64,000 bases of DNA, taken from assembly GCF_050871315.1 (NCBI RefSeq), contig NZ_JBJLRE010000024.1. The stretch is one strand, 5' to 3'. The translations under genes and the position numbers were made by a program. Source of the stretch: Kineococcus gynurae. GTDB lineage: Bacteria > Actinomycetota > Actinomycetes > Actinomycetales > Kineococcaceae. Every line of letters begins with the position of its first letter. Position 1 is the stretch's first letter. Positions 24,283-32,632 of this stretch are shown in pieces. The notes under the pieces were generated by a model. That model was not told the origin of the DNA, ran no database searches, and was given only the letters and a program-made list of their open reading frames with translations.

Positions 24283-24825
24283 TCAGGCGGCGGGAGCCAA
24301 CCGTCGCCGCACGATGAGCTCGAACTCCTCGGGGAGCCCCTCGAGCTCGACCGCGAACTCGCGGAAGGTCTCGGCCGACAGCTGCTCGGCCCCGGGGACG
24401 TGCTCGACCGGGGCGTCGTCGGCCAGCGCCTCGAGGGCGGAGGGGTCGGCGGGCGGGACGGCGAGAACGGCGCTGGCCAGCGGTTCCGCGGTGACCGCCG
24501 GGACCACCCCCTCGGCCTGGTAGGCGCGCGCACCGATCGTGCGGCGCCCCGCGGCGTCGATGCGCCCCACCGGGACGTGCCCGGCGACCGCCTCTTCGAC
24601 CGCGACGCGGCGGGTGACCTCGCCGAGGACGTGCGAGAGGGGGACGTCGAGCGCGCCGCAGATGGAGGCCAGCAGTTCCGAGGACGCCTCCTTCTGACCG
24701 CGCTCCACCTCGGACAGGTACCCGAGGGAGACGCGGGCCGTGGAGGACACCTCGCGCAACGTCCGGGACTGGCCCCGACGCTCGTCGCGCAGCACGTCAC
24801 CGATCGTTCGGCGCAGAGTGACCAT
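24283..24825 (-). CDS. clgR: XRE-type transcriptional regulator ClgR
   Basis: ClgR activates Clp protease and related stress genes in actinobacteria. This protein has 180 aa: a Cro/C1-type HTH at about 8-65 with RTLREVSSTARVSLGYLSEV (21-40) and ERGQKEASSELLASICGALD. The C-terminal half (about 90-180) is longer than that of mycobacterial ClgR (about 110 aa in total) and has no domain I recognise; it ends in RRRLAPAA, and an Ala-Ala C-terminus is typical of ClgR and of proteins degraded by ClpP. The ATG follows GGGAGG. Position next to cinA-pgsA-rimO-ftsK is the conserved actinobacterial location of clgR, which is the main support for the name. Confidence 0.85.
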   Translation of the reverse strand: MVTLRRTIGDVLRDERRGQSRTLREVSSTARVSLGYLSEVERGQKEASSELLASICGALDVPLSHVLGEVTRRVAVEEAVAGHVPVGRIDAAGRRTIGARAYQAEGVVPAVTAEPLASAVLAVPPADPSALEALADDAPVEHVPGAEQLSAETFREFAVELEGLPEEFELIVRRRLAPAA

Positions 24826-24926
24826 CGGGCGACCTCCCTCGGATCGGCGGGGCAGATCTCCACCGTACCCCGAGGGTTGCGAACGGTGCCGAGCGGTCAA
24901 CGTCTTGTGCACACCCTCGTCAACCC

Positions 24927-25424
24927 TCAGCGGGCGTCCGGTGTTCCGCCCAGCAGGGCCGCCACGGCCGCCAGCGCGGCCTGCACCGTGTCCCGGCGGA
25001 TCCCCGCACGGTCACCGGTGAGGTCCAGGCGGTGCGAGGCGGTCCCCCCCGGGTGCGCCAGCCCGAGGTGCACCGTCCCGGCGGGGTGGCCGTCGCTCGG
25101 TCCGGGACCCGCCACGCCGGTGGTGGCGATCCCCACGTCGGCGCCGAGGCGGGCCGCGACCCCGGCGGCCATCTGCCGGGCGACGAGGGCGTCGACGGGG
25201 CCGTGCTCGCGCAACCGCTCGGGATCGACCCCGAGCAGGTCGGCCTTGAGCTCGGTGGCGTAGGCCACGACGCCGCCGCGCACGACGGCCGAGGCCCCGG
25301 GCACGTCGACGAGGGTGGCGCAGAGCAGTCCCCCCGTGAGGGACTCCGCCGTGGCCACGGTCCAGCCGCGGGCGGCGAGGGCGGCGACGAGCTCGGCCGG
25401 GGTGACGGGACCGGCGGGGATCAC
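24927..25424 (-). CDS. cinA: CinA-like C-terminal domain protein (NMN amidohydrolase)
   Basis: A 165-aa stand-alone CinA C-terminal domain, related to PncC, which hydrolyses nicotinamide mononucleotide to nicotinate mononucleotide in NAD recycling. Motifs are TAESLTGGLLCATLVDVPGA (28-47), a GGVVAYATELKADLLGV segment and the GVAGPGPSDGHPAGTVHLGL glycine-rich loop (about 116-135). The N-terminal MoaB-like domain of full CinA is absent, as is usual in actinobacteria. The GTG start overlaps the pgsA stop (GTGA), and the gene is the last of the rimO-pgsA-cinA run before clgR. Confidence 0.92.
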   Translation of the reverse strand: MIPAGPVTPAELVAALAARGWTVATAESLTGGLLCATLVDVPGASAVVRGGVVAYATELKADLLGVDPERLREHGPVDALVARQMAAGVAARLGADVGIATTGVAGPGPSDGHPAGTVHLGLAHPGGTASHRLDLTGDRAGIRRDTVQAALAAVAALLGGTPDAR

Positions 25425-25984
25425 GCCCGGCCCCGGGCCAGCTTCCAGAGGATGGGGACGTACTCGCGGGCGCTGGTCAGGGTGAGGACGACGGCGACGA
25501 TCATCACGAGCTGGGCGAGGAGCGTGAACGGGTACGGCAGCGGCAGGACGTACAACCCGACCGCGGCGGCCTGGACGACGGTCTTGACCTTGCCCCCCTT
25601 GCCGGCGGGCACGACCCCCCGTCGGATGACGAGGAAGCGCGCGATGGTGATGCCGATCTCGCGGACCAGGATGATCACGGTGGCCCACCACCAGAGCCGG
25701 TCCTGCACCGACAGCACGACCAGACCGGCCCCGATCAGGGCCTTGTCGGCGATCGGGTCGGCGATCTTGCCGAAGTCGCTGACGACGTCCCAGCGGCGGG
25801 CCAGATAACCGTCGTAGCGGTCGGTGATGATCGCGGCCAGGAACACCCCGAGGGCCGCGAAGCGCCACCCGGTGGAGTTGCCACCGTCCACGGCCAGGAA
25901 CCAGACGAAGACCGGGACCGCGACGACGCGCAGGACCGTCAACGCGTTCGGCAGGTGCGGCCGGTGCGCCGTCCGCCAGCTCAC
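25421..25984 (-). CDS. pgsA: CDP-alcohol phosphatidyltransferase (PgsA)
   Basis: A membrane enzyme that makes phosphatidylglycerophosphate from CDP-diacylglycerol and glycerol-3-phosphate, 187 aa. The complete CDP-alcohol motif DG-x2-AR-x8-G-x3-D-x3-D is visible at D58, G59, A62, R63, G72, D76 and D80. About five to six hydrophobic segments cover the rest. It starts with a GTG overlapping the rimO stop and its own stop overlaps cinA (both 4-base GTGA overlaps), so rimO, pgsA and cinA are translated from one message. Actinobacteria often have several CDP-alcohol transferases; the gene position (ftsK-rimO-pgsA-cinA) supports the PgsA assignment. Confidence 0.94.
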   Translation of the reverse strand: MSWRTAHRPHLPNALTVLRVVAVPVFVWFLAVDGGNSTGWRFAALGVFLAAIITDRYDGYLARRWDVVSDFGKIADPIADKALIGAGLVVLSVQDRLWWWATVIILVREIGITIARFLVIRRGVVPAGKGGKVKTVVQAAAVGLYVLPLPYPFTLLAQLVMIVAVVLTLTSAREYVPILWKLARGRA

Positions 25985-27411
25985 AGCGGGACCGCGAGCA
26001 GGTCGGCGCCGGCGGCTCCGGTGACCCGGGCCCGGACGAGGTCGCCGACGGCGACGGTGTGCCCGGGCGGGAGGTCGAGCTCGGTCTCCCCGTCCACGTC
26101 GGGCCCCTGGTGCGCGGCCCGCCCGACCACGTGGGGGTCCCCGTCCTCGTCGACGACGCGTTCCACCAGCACGACGATCTCCTCACCGAGCCGGTCCTCG
26201 GCGCGCTGCGCGACGAGTTCCTCCACCAGCCGGCTGACCCTCTCATAACGGGCGGTGATCACGTCGTCCGGGACCTTGCCGTCCAGGGTCTCGGCCTCGG
26301 TGCCGTCCTCGTCGGAGTAGGCGAACACGCCGGTGACGTCGAGACGGGCCCGCTCGAGGAAGTCGCAGAGGTCGTCGACGTCGGCCTCGGTCTCCCCCGG
26401 GAACCCGACGATGACGTTGGACCGGATCCCGGCCAGCGGCGCCCGGGCCCGGACCTGCTCGATGAGCGCCAGGAACGGCTCGGTGCCGCCGAAGCGGCGC
26501 ATCCGGCGCAGGACCGCGGGGGCGGAGTGCTGGAAGGAGAGGTCGAAGTAGGGCACGACCTTGGCGGTCGCGGTCAGCGCGTCGAGCAGGCCGGGACGGA
26601 CCTCGGCGGGCTGCAGGTAGGAGACCCGGATCCGCTCGATGCCCTCGACCGCGGCGATCCGCGGCAGCAACGCCTCCAGGGCGCGGAGGTCGCCGAGGTC
26701 CTTGCCGTAGGAGGTGGTGTTCTCGCTGACCAGGAACACCTCCTTGACCCCCTGTCCGGCCAGCCACTCCACCTCGGCCAGCACCTCGTCGCCCGGCCGG
26801 GACACGAAGGAGCCCCGGAAGGCGGGGATGGCGCAGAACGTGCAGCGACGGTCGCACCCGGCGGCGATCTTCACCGGGGCCCAGGGCCCCTGGGTCAGCC
26901 GTCGGCGCACGACGCGCGGCCCGGAGGCGGGGGCCTGCCCCTCCAGCAGCTCGGGCAGGACGACCGGCGTGCGGGCGGCCTGGCGTTCGGCCGGGGCCAG
27001 CGGCAGCAGCGAGCGACGGTCGCGCGGGACGTGGGAGGCGGGCCGCTCCCCGTGCAGGATCGACTCGAGGTGCCCGGACAGGTCGGCGTAGGAGTCGAAC
27101 CCGAGCACGGCGTCGGCCTCGGGGAGAGACTCGGCGAGGTCCTTGCCGTAGCGCTCGGCCATGCACCCGACGGCGACGACGGCCCGGGTGCGCCCGGCCT
27201 CCTTCAGGTCGGCGGCGGCCAGCAGCGTGTCGACGGAGTCCTTCTTGGCCTGCTCGACGAAACCGCAGGTGTTGACCACGGCCACGTCGGCCCCGTCCGC
27301 GTCGTCCACGAGGCGCCACCCGGCCTCGGCGAGACGACCGGCGAGTTCCTCGGAGTCGACGTCGTTGCGGGCGCACCCGAGGGTGATGAGGGCGACGGAG
27401 CGGTCTGGCAC
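25981..27411 (-). CDS. rimO: Ribosomal protein S12 methylthiotransferase RimO
   Basis: Radical-SAM methylthiotransferase that modifies an aspartate of ribosomal protein S12, 476 aa. The N-terminal MTTase domain starts with ALITLGCARNDVDSEELAG (cysteine ligand in LGC, about 13); further Cys residues in NTCGF and VGCMAERYG complete the second cluster. The radical SAM motif is CDRRCTFC (about 185-192), and a TRAM domain (about 410-476) ends the protein. The LGCARNDVDSEE wording distinguishes RimO from MiaB. The GTG start has no Shine-Dalgarno; TACCCT lies exactly 6 bases upstream, so translation is probably leaderless. The gene follows the NYN gene by 4 bases. Confidence 0.95.
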   Translation of the reverse strand: MPDRSVALITLGCARNDVDSEELAGRLAEAGWRLVDDADGADVAVVNTCGFVEQAKKDSVDTLLAAADLKEAGRTRAVVAVGCMAERYGKDLAESLPEADAVLGFDSYADLSGHLESILHGERPASHVPRDRRSLLPLAPAERQAARTPVVLPELLEGQAPASGPRVVRRRLTQGPWAPVKIAAGCDRRCTFCAIPAFRGSFVSRPGDEVLAEVEWLAGQGVKEVFLVSENTTSYGKDLGDLRALEALLPRIAAVEGIERIRVSYLQPAEVRPGLLDALTATAKVVPYFDLSFQHSAPAVLRRMRRFGGTEPFLALIEQVRARAPLAGIRSNVIVGFPGETEADVDDLCDFLERARLDVTGVFAYSDEDGTEAETLDGKVPDDVITARYERVSRLVEELVAQRAEDRLGEEIVVLVERVVDEDGDPHVVGRAAHQGPDVDGETELDLPPGHTVAVGDLVRARVTGAAGADLLAVPL

Positions 27412-27415
27412 CCGG

Positions 27416-28288
27416 TCAGGGTACGGGCTCGACCCCGGCCCCCCGGTCCTCCGCGAGCCGGGGCCCGCCGGTCGGGCCCGGGCCGGCCGCGGGCGTGAAC
27501 GGGTGCGCGGGCGGGTGCGGGACCGGGTGGGACGGCGCGAGGGGACCGGCCGGGGTCACCGGGGGCACCGGGACGGCGGCCGCCGCGGAGACCTGCGGGG
27601 CGTGCGCCGGCGGCAGGGGGGCCGGGGAGGAAGGGTGCTGCGGGGTGGCCGGGTGCAGGGCGTGCGGGTCGTCCAGCAGGGCCCGCATCGGCCGGGTCGG
27701 GCGGAACCAGCCGCCCTCGGGGGGCAGGTTGGTGAGCCGGGTCCGCCCCAGGGCGTTCTGGAACGCGCCCGGGACGTCCTCGAGGTCCACGAACTCCAGC
27801 AGCGGGCTGTCCTGGGCGTAGCCCGCGACCTCGGCGAAGGAGAGGACGACGCAGCGCACCCCGTGCCGGTGCAGGTCCTCCAACGGGCCGAGGAAGTTGC
27901 GCCCGTCCCCGCTGGCCACGACGACCCGGCGCAACCGCTGCGCGGCCGCCCGTTCGGCGATGTGCTGCAGCATCGCGTCGTCGATGTCGTCGTCGGGGTT
28001 GAGCTTGGGTCGGGCGAACACGGAGTACCCGAAGCTCCGCAGGGCCTCGACCCATCCGCGCAGCTGGGAGACGTTGCCCGAGTGCACGTTGGTGAACACG
28101 CAGCCCTCGACCTCGTGGTCACCGGCCTCGGCGAGGAACCAGCGCGCCACGGCGTCGAAGCGCGGGCGGTCCGAGGACGACGGACGGGCCCCGAGGATCG
28201 AGGACAGCGTCATGTCCATGTTCGGGGCGTCCCAGATGAGGAGGTCGAGGTCCCGCCGGGTCGAGGCGGGGGGGCGCGGACCGTCCAT
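27416..28288 (-). CDS. NYN-domain (PIN-like) protein
   Basis: A 290-aa protein with an NYN domain, a PIN-like putative metal-dependent ribonuclease fold, at about 14-175. The acidic residues expected for metal binding are visible: D20 (LLIWDAPNMD), D103/D104 (DDDIDDAMLQ) and D128 (VVASGDGRNF). After about 205 a Pro/Ala/His-rich low-complexity tail (about 80 residues) has no predicted structure and may be a flexible linker or interaction tail. The family is commonly found between ftsK and rimO in this group. The ATG has no Shine-Dalgarno; TAACTT lies 6 bases upstream, which suggests leaderless translation. The RNA target is unknown. Confidence 0.88.
   Translation of the reverse strand: MDGPRPPASTRRDLDLLIWDAPNMDMTLSSILGARPSSSDRPRFDAVARWFLAEAGDHEVEGCVFTNVHSGNVSQLRGWVEALRSFGYSVFARPKLNPDDDIDDAMLQHIAERAAAQRLRRVVVASGDGRNFLGPLEDLHRHGVRCVVLSFAEVAGYAQDSPLLEFVDLEDVPGAFQNALGRTRLTNLPPEGGWFRPTRPMRALLDDPHALHPATPQHPSSPAPLPPAHAPQVSAAAAVPVPPVTPAGPLAPSHPVPHPPAHPFTPAAGPGPTGGPRLAEDRGAGVEPVP
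27418..27423 (-). promoter_or_regulatory. Candidate -10 box, leaderless rimO transcript
   Basis: TACCCT on the minus strand, 6 bases before the rimO GTG, inside the 3' end of the NYN gene. If active it gives rimO-pgsA-cinA a promoter of their own. Confidence 0.5.
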
Positions 28289-28294
28289 GCCCTC

Positions 28295-28300
28295 AAGTTA
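28295..28300 (-). promoter_or_regulatory. Candidate -10 box, leaderless NYN gene transcript
   Basis: TAACTT on the minus strand, 6 bases before the ATG at 28288. The bases between (GAGGGC) touch the start codon too closely to be a Shine-Dalgarno. Confidence 0.55.
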
Positions 28301-28406
28301 CACGGAGAGTGACTAGACGGGCACGCGTTGCCGCTGGGGTCCGGTGGAATCCCCCGGACGGCCCCGCTCCCGCCCGCCGGGCGCCGCCGACGACCCGCGC
28401 TCGGTC

Positions 28407-28504
28407 GGGCGCGCTCGCTCAGGCGCGGTCGGTCAGGCGCGGTCGGTCAGGCGCGGTCGGTCAGGCGCGGTCGGTCAGGCGCGGTCGGTCAGGCGCGGTC
28501 GGTC
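28407..28504. repeat. 14-bp tandem array across the ftsK stop codon
   Basis: Six perfect copies of AGGCGCGGTCGGTC (28421-28504), preceded by one degenerate copy (28407-28420). The ftsK stop (28489-28491) falls at the junction of the last two copies, so ftsK ends LTDRA and about 70 bases of array follow as 3' untranslated sequence. The 200-base gap 28289-28488 contains this and otherwise nothing recognisable. Confidence 0.95.
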
Positions 28505-31173
28505 AGGCTCCAGGCGTCCTCGTCGCCGTCCTCCTCGTCGTCGCCCTCCCCCACGACCCCGCCGTGGCTGAGCTGGGCGGTGGGCGGTTCCTCGCCGCGC
28601 ATCAGCGCCAGCGTGCCGGGCAGGTCCTCGGGCCGGACGAGCACGTCGCGGGCCTTCGACCCCTCGCTCGGACCGACCACCCCGCGCGACTCGAGGAGGT
28701 CCATCAGGCGACCGGCCTTGGCGAAGCCGACCCGCAGCTTGCGCTGCAGCATGGAGGTCGACCCGAACTGGGTCGTCACCACCAGCTCGGCGGCGGCCAG
28801 CAGCACCTCGAGGTCGTCGCCGATCTCCTCGTCGATCTGCTTCTTCTGGGTGGGGGCCACCACGTCGTCGCGGTAGCGCGGCGACAGCTGCGACTTCACG
28901 TGCGAGACGACGGCCTCGATCTCGCTCTCGGTGACCCACGCCCCCTGCACGCGCATGGGCTTCGAGGCGCCCATCGGCAGGAAGAGCGCGTCTCCCTGCC
29001 CGACCAGCTTCTCCGCGCCCGGCTGGTCCAGCACGACCCGGGAGTCGGCCAGCGACGACGTCGCGAAGGCCAGCCGGCTCGGCACGTTGGCCTTGATCAA
29101 CCCGGTGACGACGTCGACGCTCGGCCGCTGGGTGGCGAGGACCAGGTGGATGCCAGCGGCGCGGGCCAGCTGGGTGATGCGCTGGATGGAGGCCTCCACG
29201 TCGCGGGGGGCGACCATCATGAGGTCGGCCAGCTCGTCGACGATCACCAGCAGGTAGGGGTAGGGCTGCAGCACCCGCTGCGAGCCCTCCGGCGGGGTCA
29301 CCTTGCCCGACCGGACGGCCCGGTTGAAGTCGTCGATGTGCTTGAACCCGAACGCGGCCAGGTCGTCGTAGCGCAGGTCCATCTCGCGCACGACCCACTC
29401 CAGGGCCTCGGCCGCCTTCTTCGGGTTGGTGATGATCGGCGTGATCAGGTGCGGGATGCCCTCGTAGATCGTCAGCTCGACCCGCTTGGGGTCGACCAGC
29501 ACCATGCGCACCTCGTCGGGCGTCGACCGCATGAGGATGGAGGTGATCATCGAGTTGACGAAGCTGGACTTCCCGGCACCGGTGGCCCCGGCGACGAGCA
29601 GGTGGGGCATCTTGGCGAGGTTGGCGATCACGTAGCCGCCCTCGACGTCCTTGCCGACCCCCATGACCATCGGGTGCTCGGTGCGGGTGGCGACCGTGGA
29701 CCGCAGGACGTCGCCCAGGGAGACGGTCTCGCGGTCGGTGTTGGGGATCTCGATCCCGATCGCGGACTTGCCCGGGATGGGCGAGAGGATCCGGACGTCG
29801 GCGCTGGCCACGGCGTAGGCGATGTTCTTGCTCAACGCGGTGACCCGCTCCACCTTGGTGCCGCGACCGAGCTCCACCTCGTAGCGGGTCACGGTCGGCC
29901 CCCGGGAGAACCCGGTCACCTGGGCGTCGATCTCGAACTGGGTGAGCACCCCGGTGAGCGCGTCGACCACGCGGTCGTTGGCCGCGCTGCGGGCCTTGGG
30001 CGGGGTGCCCGGCGTCAGCGCCGCCGAGTTCGGCAGCGTGTAGGTGACGTCGCCGGCCAGCGCCAGCTGCTCGATGCGCGGGGGCATCGGGGTGTGCGCC
30101 GGGGGCTGCAGCTCCTTCGGGGCGGACGGCACCGGCCGGGCGCCCTCGATCGCCTCGCGCACGCTCGGCGGGTCCGAGGGGACCGCCCGCCGCTGCCCGG
30201 GCCGCGGCGCGTCGTCGTCCTCGGGCGGCGGGGCGTCCGTGCTGACCGGCGTCTCGAACGCCTCGTCGCCGGGTCGCGGCTGCCCGTCCTCCGTCGGGGC
30301 CGGCTTGATCCGGCGCGGACGCGGGGTCCGGGGCGCGCGCTCGTCGGTCGCGCCGGCGTCGCGGTCGTGGTGCGGACGGTGGGTGAGGCGCTCGTAGCCC
30401 TCCCGCAACCGGACCGGGATGGCGTGCACCGGGGTCGCGGTCACCACCAGCAGGCCGAAGAAACCCAGGATGACCAGCAGCGGGACGCTCACCCAGGCGG
30501 TCAGCCCGGCGGTGAGCGGCCCGGCGACGAGGAACCCGACCATGCCCCCGGCATCGGTGACCACCCCCGCCCCGGCCGCCCCGGTGGGTGAGGGTGCCCC
30601 GGAGGCGAGGTGCACCAACCCGCTCGCGGACAGCACGAGGGCCGAGGTCCCGATGACCGCCCGGGCCGTGGTCTGGGTGCGGTCGGGGTGGCGCAGCAGG
30701 TGCACGGCCACGCCGAGGAGCACCAGGGGCATCGCCAGGGCGACCTCGCCGAAGGTGCCGGCGGCGACGGTGTGGATGATCGCGCCCGCGGTGCCCGGCA
30801 GGCCCCACCACTCCCGGGCGGCGATGACCAGGGCCAGTGCGAGGCAGGCGAGGCCCGCCCCGTCGCGACGCAGCTCCGGGTCGAGGTCGCGGGCGCCGTC
30901 GCCGATGCGGCGCGCAGCCCCGCCCACGAGGTGGGCGCACCCCATCCAGGTGGCCGAGACCGCCCGGACCGGCCACGGCGGTGCCGCGGGACGGGCGGGG
31001 GCCGGACGGCGGGTGGCGGTCCGGTTGCCGGCGGGACGCGAGGATCCCCCGCGGGTCGCACCGGACCGGGTCCCGGCGGCGGACCCGTTCTTGGCCGGCG
31101 CCTTCTTCGCCCCGCCCGACCGCGCCCCGGACCCCTTGGCGGCAGGCTGACGGGCGTTGGAGCGGGTGGCCAT
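28489..31173 (-). CDS. ftsK: DNA translocase FtsK
   Basis: Septal DNA translocase that pumps chromosome ends and activates Xer recombination, 894 aa. The first about 60 residues are a basic Lys/Ala/Gly-rich tail, followed by a Pro/Arg-rich hinge and four or five membrane segments (about 90-270). A linker (about 270-370) precedes the RecA-like motor: Walker A GATGAGKS (about 528), Walker B EVRMVLVDPKR just after, and LLVIVDELADLMMVAP. The C-terminal gamma domain (about 800-860) binds KOPS DNA (LRVGFAKAGRLMDLLESRGV). The ATG lacks a Shine-Dalgarno; TACCGT sits 6 bases upstream, so the transcript is probably leaderless. A 14-bp repeat array covers the stop codon. Confidence 0.96.
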   Translation of the reverse strand: MATRSNARQPAAKGSGARSGGAKKAPAKNGSAAGTRSGATRGGSSRPAGNRTATRRPAPARPAAPPWPVRAVSATWMGCAHLVGGAARRIGDGARDLDPELRRDGAGLACLALALVIAAREWWGLPGTAGAIIHTVAAGTFGEVALAMPLVLLGVAVHLLRHPDRTQTTARAVIGTSALVLSASGLVHLASGAPSPTGAAGAGVVTDAGGMVGFLVAGPLTAGLTAWVSVPLLVILGFFGLLVVTATPVHAIPVRLREGYERLTHRPHHDRDAGATDERAPRTPRPRRIKPAPTEDGQPRPGDEAFETPVSTDAPPPEDDDAPRPGQRRAVPSDPPSVREAIEGARPVPSAPKELQPPAHTPMPPRIEQLALAGDVTYTLPNSAALTPGTPPKARSAANDRVVDALTGVLTQFEIDAQVTGFSRGPTVTRYEVELGRGTKVERVTALSKNIAYAVASADVRILSPIPGKSAIGIEIPNTDRETVSLGDVLRSTVATRTEHPMVMGVGKDVEGGYVIANLAKMPHLLVAGATGAGKSSFVNSMITSILMRSTPDEVRMVLVDPKRVELTIYEGIPHLITPIITNPKKAAEALEWVVREMDLRYDDLAAFGFKHIDDFNRAVRSGKVTPPEGSQRVLQPYPYLLVIVDELADLMMVAPRDVEASIQRITQLARAAGIHLVLATQRPSVDVVTGLIKANVPSRLAFATSSLADSRVVLDQPGAEKLVGQGDALFLPMGASKPMRVQGAWVTESEIEAVVSHVKSQLSPRYRDDVVAPTQKKQIDEEIGDDLEVLLAAAELVVTTQFGSTSMLQRKLRVGFAKAGRLMDLLESRGVVGPSEGSKARDVLVRPEDLPGTLALMRGEEPPTAQLSHGGVVGEGDDEEDGDEDAWSLTDRA

Positions 31174-31179
31174 GCCGTC

Positions 31180-31185
31180 ACGGTA
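31180..31185 (-). promoter_or_regulatory. Candidate -10 box, leaderless ftsK transcript
   Basis: TACCGT on the minus strand, 6 bases before the ftsK ATG (31173), with no Shine-Dalgarno between. No good -35 box. Confidence 0.52.
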
Positions 31186-31268
31186 GCGAGTCGGGGCGCG
31201 CTCGCCCGGGAGGCTGGCCGGGGCCCCCTCCCCCGGGCCGCGGCGCCGAGCTGATGAGAGGGTCAGGC

Positions 31269-32525
31269 GTGACCGGACGCCTGGCCGGCGTGGACCTGGC
31301 CCGATTCCTCGCCCTGGCCGGGATGATGGCCGCCCATGTCCTGCGGGCGGAGAACTCCGCGGTCCAGGAGGTCGTGACCGACCTCGTCGACGGGCGGGCC
31401 GCGGCCCTGTTCGCGGTGCTCGCCGGGCTCTCGCTCGGCCTCCTCACGGCCCGGGTACCGCGCCCGCTGAGGACCCGGGCCCGCGTGGGGGTCGTGGTCC
31501 GGGGGCTGCTGGTGGCCGCGCTCGGGCTCCTGCTGGTCCTGCTGAAGACGCGGGTGGCCGTGATCCTCCCGTACTACGGGGTGGCCTTCCTGCTCGTCGT
31601 GCCCGCCCTCTTCGCCCGCGCCCGGCTGCTGCTGCCGCTGGCGGTCGGCTGGTTGCTGCTGGCCCCCGTGGTCGGCTTCCAGCTGCGCGCGGACCTGCCC
31701 TTCACCCCCGGGGCGCAGCCGGGGCCGGCCGCGCTCGGCGACCCCCTCGCCCTGCTCCGGCTGCTCCTGCTCACCGGGTACTACCCGGTCCTCGGGTGGG
31801 TGGGTTACCTGCTCCTGGGACTGGGGCTGTCCCGGCTGCTGCGTCCGGCCGTCGAGGTCGCGGCCGACGCGGCCGCCACCGACGGGCCGACCCCCGCCCC
31901 CGTCACCACCGCCGTTCCCGCCGCCGTTCCCGCCGCCGTTCCCGCACGGACCGCGCTGCGCCTGCTCGTCGTGGGCGCCATGGTGGCGGCCGCCGCCGCG
32001 CTGAGCAGTCGCGTCCTGCTGGGACCGGTGGGCCTGGCCCGTGAGCTGACGCTCACCCGCGAGGCCGCCTCCCTGCTGGGCCTCGGCGGCACGGGCGGGG
32101 AACCCGCGGCCCTGGCCGACGCCACGTTCTACGGGACGGTCCCGACGACCTCCCGGGCCTGGTTGGCCGTCGCCGCCCCGCACTCCGGTGCCCCGTTGGA
32201 CCTGCTGCACACGGCGGGGATCGCGGTCGCCGTCCTGGGAGCCTGCCTGCTGCTGCCCCGGCTGGTGCTGGCCATCGCACTCCCGTTGCGAGCCCTGGGA
32301 TCCATGCCGCTCAGCGCCTACGCCGGCCATCTCCTCGCGCTGCGCCTCTACCCGGCGCACACCTGGGAGGTCCTCGCCGGGCAGCTGCTGCTGGGCTGCC
32401 TGCTGGCGACGGCCTGGCGGGCCGCGTTCGGGCGCGGGCCGCTGGAGACGGTCGTCGGGGAGGCGGCCCGGTCCGTCGCCCGCGTGGTCCCGGCCCGGCC
32501 CGTCGGGCCCGCCCGCACGTCCTGA
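31269..32525 (+). CDS. Multi-pass membrane protein, acyltransferase-like (DUF418/HGSNAT type)
   Basis: A 418-aa integral membrane protein with about ten hydrophobic segments. The N-terminus GVDLARFLALAGMMAAHVLR (6-25) is the signature of the heparan-alpha-glucosaminide N-acetyltransferase-like/DUF418 group, with a histidine at the end of the first helix that serves acetyl transfer in relatives. A Pro/Thr/Ala loop (about 195-225) interrupts the helices. GTG at 31269 is preferred over an ATG 15 bases upstream because GAGAGG precedes it and the protein then starts one turn before the first helix. Likely function: acyl modification of an envelope sugar or lipid. It stands alone on the plus strand, divergent from ftsK and followed by a strong convergent terminator. 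Confidence 0.83.
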   Translation: MTGRLAGVDLARFLALAGMMAAHVLRAENSAVQEVVTDLVDGRAAALFAVLAGLSLGLLTARVPRPLRTRARVGVVVRGLLVAALGLLLVLLKTRVAVILPYYGVAFLLVVPALFARARLLLPLAVGWLLLAPVVGFQLRADLPFTPGAQPGPAALGDPLALLRLLLLTGYYPVLGWVGYLLLGLGLSRLLRPAVEVAADAAATDGPTPAPVTTAVPAAVPAAVPARTALRLLVVGAMVAAAAALSSRVLLGPVGLARELTLTREAASLLGLGGTGGEPAALADATFYGTVPTTSRAWLAVAAPHSGAPLDLLHTAGIAVAVLGACLLLPRLVLAIALPLRALGSMPLSAYAGHLLALRLYPAHTWEVLAGQLLLGCLLATAWRAAFGRGPLETVVGEAARSVARVVPARPVGPARTS

Positions 32526-32573
32526 TCGCTCCCGGCGAGGCCCCGGGCGGCCGATCCGCCCGCCGGACGACGT

Positions 32574-32605
32574 CCGGCCCCCGACGTCTCGCCGTCGGGG
32601 GCCGG
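32574..32605. terminator. Bidirectional hairpin terminator
   Basis: A perfect 13-bp stem (32574-32586 with 32593-32605) with a 6-base loop lies between convergent genes ending at 32525 and 32633. Confidence 0.75.
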
Positions 32606-32632
32606 GTGCGCCGCGCTCGACGGCAGGGCTTC

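Noticed and set aside
24105..24317. Small plus-strand gene overlapping the clgR end
   Set aside because: It runs antisense into clgR and its later codons look non-coding; only the first part looks coding, so it is kept as a possible remnant.
28407..28504. Possible CRISPR array or site-specific recombination site at the 14-bp repeats
   Set aside because: Units are immediately adjacent with no spacers and no cas genes; it is a plain tandem repeat.
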